64,000 nt of DNA, taken from contig NZ_JAOSZE010000044.1 of assembly GCF_025630775.1 (NCBI RefSeq), positions 22,914 to 86,913 of the forward strand, given 5' to 3'. The translations under genes were made by a program, and so were the position numbers. The notes under the pieces are model-generated. The model was not told where the DNA came from, searched no databases, and worked only from the letters and a program-made list of their open reading frames with translations. Shown piece by piece: positions 15,981 to 23,974 of this stretch. Positions within the stretch are counted from its first letter, which is position 1. The number at the start of each line of letters is the position of its first letter. This stretch comes from Actinoplanes sp. KI2. GTDB taxonomy: Bacteria; Actinomycetota; Actinomycetes; Mycobacteriales; Micromonosporaceae.

Positions 15981-16637
15981 TTACTCTCCGGGGCGCTCCC
16001 CGGGGCGCCAGATTTCGGCCCGCCAGCTGCGCAAAGGTGAGGCGTCGTTGCGCTGGACCACCGGGTAGAGGCTGGACACCGCCTGCCAGGACGGCTGCGC
16101 CTTCGGGCGCGGGGCGGCCAGTGCCCGGACCAGGGTTTGCACCAGGTCGAGCAGCGCCTGGTGCAGCTGCGGGTCGGCGACCGTGCCGGCGTCGTCCATC
16201 GCGGACTGGGTGAGCGGGATGCGCACGCACGCCGGGTGCAGCACCTTCGCCCCGGCATGAGCGAGCACGGTCTCCAGCGCCGTGCAGGCGCCCTCGTCCT
16301 GGCCGGGCACCGCGACCGACAGCCATGCGGCCGGCTTGCCGGTCAGGTCGCCGCCGTCGACCAGCCAGTCGAGCAGGTTCTTCAGGCTGCCGGGCATCGA
16401 GCCGGCGAACTCGGGCGTGCTGAACAGCACCGCGTCCGCCGCCGACACCTGCAGGCGCAGGAACGACACCGCGTCCGGCGGGGTGTACTCGCCGGGGACG
16501 AACGCCGGCAGGTCGCGCAGCCCGTCGTAGAGCGACGCGCTGATCTCGGCGGGCGCGTGCCGGGCGGCCGTGCGCAGGGCAGCGGTGTGCAGGGAGTCCG
16601 GCCGGGTGTTGCCCGAGATCAGCAGGATGCGGGTCAT
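15981..16637 (-). CDS. NADPH-dependent FMN reductase
   Basis: A 218-residue flavodoxin-fold protein of the NADPH-dependent FMN reductase (SsuE/ArsH/azoreductase) family. LLISGNTRPDSLH near residues 4-16 binds the FMN phosphate, and FSTPEFAGSMPGSLKNLLDWL near 72-92 is the family's second signature. The family passes NAD(P)H electrons through FMN to quinones, azo dyes or metals in the cytoplasm. The C-terminal 40 residues (KAQPSWQAVSSLYPVVQ onward) extend beyond the core and have no recognised domain. It diverges from the beta-propeller gene at 16781. Confidence 0.87.
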   Translation of the reverse strand: MTRILLISGNTRPDSLHTAALRTAARHAPAEISASLYDGLRDLPAFVPGEYTPPDAVSFLRLQVSAADAVLFSTPEFAGSMPGSLKNLLDWLVDGGDLTGKPAAWLSVAVPGQDEGACTALETVLAHAGAKVLHPACVRIPLTQSAMDDAGTVADPQLHQALLDLVQTLVRALAAPRPKAQPSWQAVSSLYPVVQRNDASPLRSWRAEIWRPGERPGE

Positions 16638-16780
16638 GCCGGGGACGATACGTGCCGACGATGACCGGCAGGTGTCGCAGCGAGCGGCCGGGCGACGGTT
16701 CGCGGTCGGGTGACCCGAGTCACACGGGACCGGTCGTCTGCGGCACGATGGTGCGGACGACTACCGGAGGGGAGTGAGAC

Positions 16781-17896
16781 ATGACCGCCGTACGGCTGTT
16801 GGTCGGCACGCGCAAGGGAGCGTTCACCCTGACCGCGGACGGCACGCGCAAGGACTGGGAGGTGAGCGGTCCGCACTTCGGCGGGTGGGAGATCTACCAC
16901 GTCAACGGCTCGGCGGCCGATCCCGATCGGTTGTGGGCGTCGCAGACGTCGGGGTGGTTCGGTCAGATCATTCAGCGGTCGGACGACGGTGGGCGCAGCT
17001 GGCAACCGGTCGGCAACGACTTCGCCTACGCCGGTGAGGTGGGCGAGCACCTCTGGTACGACGGCACGCCGCGCCCGTGGGAGTTCAAGCGCATCTGGCA
17101 CATCGAGCCCTCCCGGACCGACCCGGACGTGGTCTACGCCGGCGCCGAGGACGCCGCCCTGTACCGCTCGGCCGACGCCGGCGCGACCTGGACGGAGCTG
17201 ACCGCCCTGCGCACCCACGAGTCCGGCCCGCGCTGGCAGCCGGGCGCCGGGGGCCTGTGCCTGCACACGATCATTCTCGACCCGGTGAACCCCGACCGGA
17301 TCTTCGTGGCGATCTCCGCGGCCGGCGCGTTCCGCACCGACGACGGCGGCCGGACCTGGCAGCCGATCAACCGTGGCCTGCGCTCCGAGCAGATCCCCGA
17401 CGAGGACGCCGAGGTCGGCCACTGCGTGCACCGCCTGGCCATGCACCCGTCCCGGCCGGACGTGCTCTACATGCAGAAGCACTGGGACGTGATGCGGTCG
17501 GACAACGCCGGCGACCAGTGGCACGAGATCAGCGGCGACCTGCCGACCGACTTCGGCTTCCCGATCGCGGTGCACGCCCACGAGCCCGAGACCGTCTACG
17601 TCGTTCCGATCAAGAGCGATTCCGAGCACTACGTGCCGGACGCCCGTCTGCGCGTCTACCGCAGCCGTACCGGCGGGAACGAGTGGGAGCCGCTCACGAA
17701 CGGCCTTCCGCAGGAGAACTGCTACGTCAACGTCCTCCGGGACGCGATGGCCGTCGACGCCCTGGACGAGTGCGGCATCTATTTCGGCACGTCCGGCGGC
17801 CAGATCTACGGCTCCTCGGACAGCGGCGACTCCTGGCAGCCGATCGTGCGCGACCTGCCGCCCGTCCTCTCGGTCGAGGCACAGGTGCTGCCATGA
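16781..17896 (+). CDS. Cytosolic BNR/sialidase-type beta-propeller protein
   Basis: A 371-residue protein built of BNR/Asp-box repeats: SDDGGRSWQPV, SADAGATWTEL, TDDGGRTWQPI, SDNAGDQWHEI, SRTGGNEWEPL and SSDSGDSWQPI give six blades. No signal peptide is present and the start MTAVRLLVGTRKGAFTL has a strong GGAGGGGAG site, so it is probably cytoplasmic. True sialidase catalytic residues are not evident. The stop overlaps the start of a ThiS/MoaD-like gene (ATGA), so the two are made together and may act as partners. Related gene pairs occur in other actinomycetes to my knowledge, but I know of no defined function. Confidence 0.85.
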   Translation: MTAVRLLVGTRKGAFTLTADGTRKDWEVSGPHFGGWEIYHVNGSAADPDRLWASQTSGWFGQIIQRSDDGGRSWQPVGNDFAYAGEVGEHLWYDGTPRPWEFKRIWHIEPSRTDPDVVYAGAEDAALYRSADAGATWTELTALRTHESGPRWQPGAGGLCLHTIILDPVNPDRIFVAISAAGAFRTDDGGRTWQPINRGLRSEQIPDEDAEVGHCVHRLAMHPSRPDVLYMQKHWDVMRSDNAGDQWHEISGDLPTDFGFPIAVHAHEPETVYVVPIKSDSEHYVPDARLRVYRSRTGGNEWEPLTNGLPQENCYVNVLRDAMAVDALDECGIYFGTSGGQIYGSSDSGDSWQPIVRDLPPVLSVEAQVLP

Positions 17897-18189
17897 TCCG
17901 GGTGGTGCTGCCGCCGCATCTGCGCACGCTCGCGCACGTCAGCGGCGAGGTGACCGTGTCGGTCGCCGGCGACGTGACGCAGCGGCACGTCCTGGACGCC
18001 GTCGAGGAGCGCTTCCCGATGCTGCGCGGCACCATGCGCGATCGAACCACCGGCAAACGACGCCCGCTGGTGCGCTTCTTCGCCTGCTCCGAGGACCTGT
18101 CGAACGAGTCGCCGGACGCGCCGCTCCCGGACGAGGTCGCGGCCGGCAAGGAGCCGTTCCTGGTGGTCGGCGCCATGGCCGGCGGCTGA
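17893..18189 (+). CDS. ThiS/MoaD-like ubiquitin-fold protein ending in Gly-Gly
   Basis: A 98-residue beta-grasp protein. It starts IRVVLPPHLRTLA, has VTQRHVLDAVEERFPMLRGTM and ends FLVVGAMAGG. The C-terminal Gly-Gly is what sulfur carriers (ThiS, MoaD) and ubiquitin-like modifiers need for adenylation and thiocarboxylate formation or conjugation. No E1-like activating enzyme, MoaE or ThiG is next to it. Instead it is translationally coupled (ATGA) to the beta-propeller protein upstream. It could donate sulfur in a pathway completed elsewhere, or be a conjugation tag. Confidence 0.85.
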   Translation: MIRVVLPPHLRTLAHVSGEVTVSVAGDVTQRHVLDAVEERFPMLRGTMRDRTTGKRRPLVRFFACSEDLSNESPDAPLPDEVAAGKEPFLVVGAMAGG

Positions 18190-18340
18190 CCGGCACCCTG
18201 TTCCGGAGCGCCGGATCACCCGCCACATCCGTCGCGTTGTCCCCGCCGCTCCCGGCGACCCGGATGGGTCCGGCGGAAACCCTTTCCGAGCGCGTACGCC
18301 TGCCGATAGGGGCCAGGTGAACCGCTGGAGAGGAGATCAC

Positions 18341-19762
18341 GTGCTGCCCACCCACCGCCCCGCGAACGCCGCGGGGGAGGACGGCTTCACGCTGGTCGAG
18401 GTCATCGTCTCCATTGGGATCATCAGCGTGGTGATGCTGGGCATGACCTCCTTCTTCACCGTCTCGCTGCGGGTCAACCATCAGCAGGGCGACCGCCAGG
18501 TGGCCGTGCAGGTGGCCGACGGCGCGATGGAGAAGGTGCGCGCGGTGCAGGTGAGCGCGTTGCTGACCGGTCGCGACGCGCAGAGCACGGCCGACCAGTT
18601 GACGGCGGCGCGGGACCAGACCGGCGCGAGCTACGTGCCGAACATCGACACGGTGCTGCTGGGCGGCACCATCCCGGTCGGTGCGGCCGTCACCGGGATC
18701 ACCGCGCCGCTGCCGACCACGCCGGTGCCGGTGTCGGTCGCCGGGAACACCTACAACCAGTCCTGGTTCCTCGAGAACTGCTATCGGCCGTCGGACGATC
18801 CGCGATACTCCGCCGTCAAGCCGATGACGTGCAACAAGGCGCCGAGCGTGAACCCCGCCGCGCCGGACACCCCGTACTATCACGTCGTCGTGGCGGTCAC
18901 CTGGAAGGACCGCATCTGCGGCAGCAGCGGCCTCTGCTCGTACTTCCTGGAGACGCTGGTCGGCACGAAGAGCGACGAACCGGTCTTCAACACCGCGACC
19001 CCGCAGATCAGCCCGCCCGGCGACATGCTCAGCGACGTGGGCACGGCGGTGTCGTACACGTTCCGGGCGACCGGCGGCGCCGGCGGGAACAGTTGGACGT
19101 TCACCGGGCTGCCCAGCGGGCTCGGCCCCGCCACGTCGACGACCGGGGTGATCACCGGCACGCCGAAAACCGCCGGGTCGTACACGGTCTCGGTGGTCGT
19201 CGTCGACAAGAACGGGGTCAAGGACTCGATCATCCTCACCTGGACCGTCTACCCGGCGCTGACCTTCGCGAACCCGGGCCCGATCAGCACACCCGGCGGC
19301 GTCGCGTACACCAGGACGTTCACCGCCGGCTTCGGCACCCAGTCGTACCAGTGGACGGCGACCCTGCCCGCGGGTTTGAAGATCGACAAGGACACCGGCA
19401 CGGTGTCGGGGACGCCGACGGCGGCGGGGGCCTTCCCGGCGACGGTGACGGTCACCGACTCGGCCTCGGCGACCGTGTCGCAGACGTTCACCTGGACGGT
19501 ACCGGCGCTGGCGGTCACCAAGCCCGCGAACCAGGTCTCGGTGTCGGATACCCCGATCACCCCGGTCCAGTTGGCCGCGACCGGTGGCATCCAGCCGTAC
19601 ACCTGGGCGGCGACCGGTCTCCCGGACGGCCTGGTGCTGGATGCCGTCACCGGCGCGATCAGCGGCACCCCCACCACCAAGGCCCTCTACGTGGTGACGT
19701 TCACCGTGACCGACGCGTCGGGCGCCACCGCGACCGGCACCGCCACCTGGAACGTGCAGTGA
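18341..19762 (+). CDS. Pseudopilin with Ig-like (He_PIG) repeats
   Basis: A 473-residue protein. The leader ends in EDG and the helix begins FTLVEVIVSIGIISVVML, the classic prepilin peptidase site (cut before Phe, with Glu5). This places it with type IV pilus or type II secretion minor pilins (PilV/GspI-like). After a pilin head of about 220 residues come three putative-Ig units with the GLPSGLG/ITGTPKTAGSYTV, LPAGLKIDKDTGTVSGTP and LPDGLVLDAVTGAISGTP pattern. GAGGAG lies seven bases before the GTG at 18341; an upstream in-frame GTG at 18317 lacks a site. First gene of a three-gene operon (next start overlaps as TGATG). The Ig units suggest surface adhesion. Confidence 0.88.
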   Translation: MLPTHRPANAAGEDGFTLVEVIVSIGIISVVMLGMTSFFTVSLRVNHQQGDRQVAVQVADGAMEKVRAVQVSALLTGRDAQSTADQLTAARDQTGASYVPNIDTVLLGGTIPVGAAVTGITAPLPTTPVPVSVAGNTYNQSWFLENCYRPSDDPRYSAVKPMTCNKAPSVNPAAPDTPYYHVVVAVTWKDRICGSSGLCSYFLETLVGTKSDEPVFNTATPQISPPGDMLSDVGTAVSYTFRATGGAGGNSWTFTGLPSGLGPATSTTGVITGTPKTAGSYTVSVVVVDKNGVKDSIILTWTVYPALTFANPGPISTPGGVAYTRTFTAGFGTQSYQWTATLPAGLKIDKDTGTVSGTPTAAGAFPATVTVTDSASATVSQTFTWTVPALAVTKPANQVSVSDTPITPVQLAATGGIQPYTWAATGLPDGLVLDAVTGAISGTPTTKALYVVTFTVTDASGATATGTATWNVQ

Positions 19763-20361
19763 TGCGGCCGCCCCGCGACGACGCGGGTGTCTCGCTGGTC
19801 GAGCTGCTCGTGGCGATGTCGCTGATGGCGATGGTCGGCGCGATGTTCACCACGGGCATCGTGCAGATCCGCCGATCGATCAACAAGGCGGACAGCACCT
19901 ACGAGTCGCAGAATCAGATCAACTCCGCGTTCCTGCGCTTGGACCGGGAGGTCCGCTATGCGACCGGGGTGAGCACCCCGGCCCAGGTCAGCGGCGACTC
20001 GTACGTCGAGTACTCGGTCACCGTCAATGGCGTCGACACCTGTGTCGAACTGCGCCTCAAGACCGCGACCCGGGAGCTCCAGCGCCGGCAGTGGGTGCAC
20101 GGCGCAACGCCGCTGCAGCCGACCGGGTGGACCACGCTGGCCTCCGGCGTCACCGCGACCACGCCGTTCGCCACGACGATCGCCGACAAGGCGACCCTGA
20201 CCGGGCTTCGTTTCCAGACGCTGACTCTCAACGTCACGTCCACCACCGGTGCCGGCGCCCAGGGCTCCGCCCGCGAGACGAATGTGTCGTTCACCGCGCT
20301 CAACACCAGCGTCGCCGACAGCTCGAAGGTGTGTATCGAAGGCAGGAGCGTGTCGTCATGA
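19762..20361 (+). CDS. Pseudopilin (PilW/GspJ-like)
   Basis: A 199-residue protein with prepilin signal: a short basic leader RPPRDDAG then VSLVELLVAMSLMAMVGAMF, with the Glu5 of the mature helix. The globular part has YESQNQINSAFLRLDREVRYATGV, a pattern of PilW/GspJ minor pilins, and a later DTCVELRLKTATRELQRRQW block. It would be inserted in the membrane by its helix and assembled into a pilus tip or pseudopilus after cleavage by a prepilin peptidase, which is not encoded here. The ATG overlaps the stop of the Ig-domain pseudopilin (TGATG), and its own stop overlaps the next start (ATGA). Confidence 0.87.
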   Translation: MRPPRDDAGVSLVELLVAMSLMAMVGAMFTTGIVQIRRSINKADSTYESQNQINSAFLRLDREVRYATGVSTPAQVSGDSYVEYSVTVNGVDTCVELRLKTATRELQRRQWVHGATPLQPTGWTTLASGVTATTPFATTIADKATLTGLRFQTLTLNVTSTTGAGAQGSARETNVSFTALNTSVADSSKVCIEGRSVSS

Positions 20362-21881
20362 ACCGGTCCGACGATCGTGGCTCGATGCCGCTGGCGCTGC
20401 TGCTGGTGCTGGTCGGCACGACGGTCAGCGCGATGCTGGCCACCTTCGTCGTCTCGTCGGTCCACAATTCCGACTACGGCATCCGCCGGATGTCGGCCCT
20501 GCAGGCCGCCCAGACCGGGCTCGACGTGGCCCGGGCGCAGATCCGAGCGGCCGACTACGGCACCAAGAGCGACGCCGGCGACGACGACGGCAACGCCGGC
20601 ATGCTGCCGTGCGGGCCGCTGCGCGGGTACGTGGACAAGGCGAAGACCGCCAGCTACAGCGTGCAGATCCGCTATTACGCGAGCGACCCGCAGGCCATGA
20701 CCGACCAGCAGCGGAACACTCTGCAGATCGCGTGTGCCGGCCTGTACGCCCCGAGCTCGGTACCGGCCTACGCGCTGTTCTCGGCCACGGGGACGGTCAC
20801 GAAGGGCGACACCTCGAGCCGACTCATCGAGGGCACGTACATCGTGCACACCAGCAACGCGAACATCGCCGGTGGCCTTGTCCACTACGGGTCGACGCTG
20901 TGCCTCGACGCCGGCTCCAGCGACCCGGCCGCGGGTGACAAGGTCACCGTCGAGACCTGCAACCCCGGCAAGCTGTCGCAGACCTGGGCCTACACCGAGA
21001 ATCTGCAGTTCCAGCTGGTCTCCTCGCAGACCCCGGCGCACCCGCAGGGCATGTGCCTCGACGCCAACGCCAACCACAGCCTCGCCACCAATGCCATCGT
21101 CATGGGGCTGTGCGAGACCGCCGCGCCGGCCCGATACCGGCAGGCGTGGAGCTTCGACGACAACGCCCACCTGGACGGCAGCAAGAGCGACGGCAGCAAC
21201 ATCGACACGAGCTGCTTCGTGGTGGTGGGCGGCGCGGCGGGCAGCGGCATCAATCTCGGCTCGTCGTCGTGCAGCGTGTTCTCGGCGGACGCGAACGCCG
21301 GCGCCGGCGCGGCCTCGTCGGCAGCCGGCCAGGCGGCCGGCATGCTGGTCAACTACCAGCAGTTCGGCCGGTGTCTGGACATCACCGAGGCGAACGTCGG
21401 CAAGGGCTACATGATCGCCTGGCCGTGCAAGCAGAACCCGAACATGAACCTGGTGAAATGGAACCAGCGGTACACCACCCCCGCCCTGCCGGCGAACAAG
21501 GCGGGCGACCCGGCGAACAAGGCCACCGGCACCATCACCACCAACAACGGCAGCGTCTACTGCCTGCAGAGTCCGATGTCCGCCACCGGCTACGTGAATC
21601 CCATGGCGTGCGTCAACGGCCGGAACGACCAGCAGTGGACCGTGTACGGGCGAACCAACGCCTACGCGACCAGCTACCAGATCGTCGACGGCAGCGGGAA
21701 GTACTGCCTGCAGCCAGACCCGTCGGACCTGTACAGCTCCGGCTCCTCGGTCGCCAAGATCAAGGTGGCGCTGTGCACCGGCTCGACCCTGCAGAAGTGG
21801 AACGCCAGCAAGAACGTGGTCGACGCGCTGGCGCTCAAGGACCTGACCGAGAAGCCGGCCTCGGCGTCCGGCGGGAGCTGA
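20358..21881 (+). CDS. PilX-like pseudopilin fused to ricin-type lectin domains
   Basis: A 507-residue protein. The N-terminal helix RGSMPLALLLVLVGTTVSAML follows a short polar leader, as in PilX/GspK-like components; Glu5 is not present. The pilin-like head runs to about residue 165. Two ricin-type beta-trefoil regions follow, about 170-290 and 325-495, with repeated Cys-rich blocks (LCLDAGSS, MCLDANAN, RCLDITEAN, YCLQPDPS) and QxW motifs (SQTW, RQAW, DQQW, LQKW). Such domains bind sugars, so this is probably the carbohydrate-binding tip of the fibre made with the two genes upstream. Its start overlaps the previous stop (ATGA). The stop at 21881 ends the operon. Confidence 0.85.
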   Translation: MNRSDDRGSMPLALLLVLVGTTVSAMLATFVVSSVHNSDYGIRRMSALQAAQTGLDVARAQIRAADYGTKSDAGDDDGNAGMLPCGPLRGYVDKAKTASYSVQIRYYASDPQAMTDQQRNTLQIACAGLYAPSSVPAYALFSATGTVTKGDTSSRLIEGTYIVHTSNANIAGGLVHYGSTLCLDAGSSDPAAGDKVTVETCNPGKLSQTWAYTENLQFQLVSSQTPAHPQGMCLDANANHSLATNAIVMGLCETAAPARYRQAWSFDDNAHLDGSKSDGSNIDTSCFVVVGGAAGSGINLGSSSCSVFSADANAGAGAASSAAGQAAGMLVNYQQFGRCLDITEANVGKGYMIAWPCKQNPNMNLVKWNQRYTTPALPANKAGDPANKATGTITTNNGSVYCLQSPMSATGYVNPMACVNGRNDQQWTVYGRTNAYATSYQIVDGSGKYCLQPDPSDLYSSGSSVAKIKVALCTGSTLQKWNASKNVVDALALKDLTEKPASASGGS

Positions 21882-21979
21882 CCCGACCGACCGCCTCGGC
21901 CCTGCCCGAGACGGAAACCCCTCGCGCCCGGGCGTGCCGAGCCTGGCCCGGCCCCTCAGGAGCGAGGCGATCGTCTCCG

Positions 21980-22452
21980 TCAGACTGTCCGGCGGACGCT
22001 CCACTGGAAGCTGCCCACGCAGACCAGGATGCCGCGCTCGTCGCGTACGTCTGCGGTGGTCTTGATGTTGATTTTATGGGTGGCCCGGCCGAACAGGGCC
22101 GCCAACTGATCGCGGGCGTGGTTGTCCAATGTGCACGTCGCGGTCAGGCGGCCGCGTGCCGGGGCCAGGAAACGCAGCGTCGCGCCCGAGCCGAGCGGGA
22201 TCACGCCGTCCATCTCGGCGGGGCCGGCCGCGATGATGGCGGCCAGCCCGGCCGCGTCGATCAGGGTGATCAGGCCGCTCGAGTGAGCGATCCGATCACG
22301 TTGGCCAGCGACGGGACCGGATCCATCGAGACGACACCCACGCCGTCGCGGGCGGACACGACCGACAGGCCGGTCGTCGCGTGCGCGGGGATCGGCGCCA
22401 GCAGGTCGCGTGCGACCTCCGTCCCGTTCATCCGGACAGTCTCGGCAGCCAC
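21980..22452 (-). pseudogene. Hotdog-fold thioesterase-like gene (DUF4442/PaaI-like) with frameshift
   Basis: Two frames together make one protein. The first (22452 down to 22270) reads MNGTEVARDLLAPIPAHATTG to VPSLANVIGSL and then runs off into a stop. The second (ending at 21980) continues with HSSGLITLIDAAGLAAIIAAG and IPLGSGATLRFLAPARGRLTAT to the end. The joined product of about 155 residues looks like a DUF4442/acyl-CoA thioesterase hotdog domain. A single-base indel near 22280-22290 separates the halves. Either the gene is recently broken or the base call is wrong. Confidence 0.7.
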
Positions 22453-22542
22453 GTTGGCCGGCAGGCGTCCGGCGCATGACCGGCAGGGCCGTTCCGCGCG
22501 ACACCTGGGACGGCCGGCCCCGCGTCGGGGCCCGCCGCCGCA

Positions 22543-23895
22543 CTACTTCGCGAGGTGGTAGACCCACATGGTCGGCCGGCCGCCGACCGCCGGGCCGGCC
22601 ACGTAGACGCGCCCGTTCACGATCACCGGCGTCGTCATGAACCCGTCGAACTGCTCGGTCACCGCCGACCACAGCGGCGAGCAGGTGATGTCGCCGCAGC
22701 CGGCCGCGTCGAAGCCGCCGATCAGCCCGGTGTTCTGGGTGTAGTAGACGACCCCGCCGGCCACCGACGGCGCCGCCCGGGTGCCGGAGCTCGGACCCAG
22801 CCCGCCCAGCCACAGGAAACCACATACCGGCTGACCGCAGCCGTTCGCGGCGAACGCGTAGACGAACCCGGTGGCGCTGCCGTACAGGATCCCGTCGGAG
22901 ACGGTCAGGTTGGTGTTGATCGAGTCGAAGTCGGCCGGGTGCGCCACCCACAGCGGCGAACAGTTCAGGTTGTTGCCGGCCAGGCAGGCCGAGGACGAGT
23001 ACGCATAGACCGTCCCTGCCTTCCCGTCCGGCGCCTGGAAGTCGACGCTCGGGAAGTACACCTTGTCGCCGCTGACCGTCGGACCGGCGTCCTGGATCAG
23101 TCCGGAGCCGGTGTCCGACCCGGCAACCGGCTGGCTCGCCCAGACCGGCGGGCACGTCTTGAGCCCGCAGCCGGCGGCCCGGAACGCGATCAACCGCTCC
23201 TGCGAGGTCGCGTAGACCAGCCCGTTGGCCACCGCCGGCGCCCCGTTCCCGGACGTCTTGAGGTTGCCGGTCCACAGTGGCGCGCAGGTTGCCCGGCCGC
23301 ACCCGGCGGCGGTGAAGGCGAGCAGCCGCCCGTCACCGGAGACGATGTACAGGACGCCGTCGGCCACGGTTGGCGACGAATCGGTGTTCGGCACCGGCGC
23401 GGTCCACACCGGCTTGCAGGTGGCCTGGCCGCAGCCGGCCGCCTTGAACGCGTACAGCGTGCCGATGCCGTTCTCGACCGAACCGGCCGACGAGACGAAC
23501 ACCAGCCCGCCGGCCACCGCCGGGGTGGTGTGCACGCCGTTGCTCAGCTGCGCCGTCCACAGTGGCGAGCAGCTGTCGCTGCCGCACCCGGTGGCCGGCC
23601 ACGCGACCAGGAAGCCGGAGTCGGTGCCGACGTACGCGACATCGCCCACCACGGCCGGCGACGAGTCGGAGATGGCGTCGAAGAGGTCGCTGCCCGGCCC
23701 GGAGGCGACGTAGTCGAGCGTGAGCCCGGCGACCGTGCCGCGGGTGATCGTGTGCTCGGCCGGGTTGGCGCCGGTCTTCGCGGCGTCGAAGCCGTACTGC
23801 GGCCACGCCGGGGACGCCGCCTGCGCCACCGCGGGCGCGGCCGCGACCACCATCGCCAAGGCGCCCGCGACCGCGAGCATGCTTGGTAGCCTCAT
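22543..23895 (-). CDS. Secreted PQQ-type beta-propeller protein
   Basis: A 450-residue protein with a signal peptide (MLAVAGALAMVVAAAPAVAQA). It carries about seven propeller blades of the PQQ/quinoprotein-like type: SSPAVVGDVAYVGTDSG, TPAVAGGLVFVSSAGS, SPTVADGVLYIVSGDGR, APAVANGLVYATS and so on. A Cys-pair signature recurs between blades (AAGCGQATCKPVW, AAGCGRATCAPLW, AAGCGLKTCPPVW, AAGCGDITCSPLW), probably one disulfide per blade. No dehydrogenase motif is seen, so it may be structural or binding. The ATG at 23895 has GGGGGGAAG before it. It lies 79 bases downstream of the AfsR/SARP regulator gene on the same strand. Confidence 0.87.
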   Translation of the reverse strand: MRLPSMLAVAGALAMVVAAAPAVAQAASPAWPQYGFDAAKTGANPAEHTITRGTVAGLTLDYVASGPGSDLFDAISDSSPAVVGDVAYVGTDSGFLVAWPATGCGSDSCSPLWTAQLSNGVHTTPAVAGGLVFVSSAGSVENGIGTLYAFKAAGCGQATCKPVWTAPVPNTDSSPTVADGVLYIVSGDGRLLAFTAAGCGRATCAPLWTGNLKTSGNGAPAVANGLVYATSQERLIAFRAAGCGLKTCPPVWASQPVAGSDTGSGLIQDAGPTVSGDKVYFPSVDFQAPDGKAGTVYAYSSSACLAGNNLNCSPLWVAHPADFDSINTNLTVSDGILYGSATGFVYAFAANGCGQPVCGFLWLGGLGPSSGTRAAPSVAGGVVYYTQNTGLIGGFDAAGCGDITCSPLWSAVTEQFDGFMTTPVIVNGRVYVAGPAVGGRPTMWVYHLAK

Positions 23896-23974
23896 TTCTT
23901 CCCCCCTTTGTCCAGCGGACGGGGGCACGATCCCAGCCCGCGCTGGAGCGGGCCTGATGCGCGGCTGGAACCGA

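Noticed and set aside
18274..18310. A sigma-28 (WhiG/FliA)-like promoter before the pseudopilin operon
   Set aside because: GCCGATAG at 18302 resembles the -10 element, but no -35 match lies at the right distance; CGGAAACCCTTTCCG at 18274 is only a short hairpin.
21980..22452. Programmed frameshift in the hotdog gene
   Set aside because: No slippery heptamer or downstream hairpin was seen at the break; a simple indel or error is enough.
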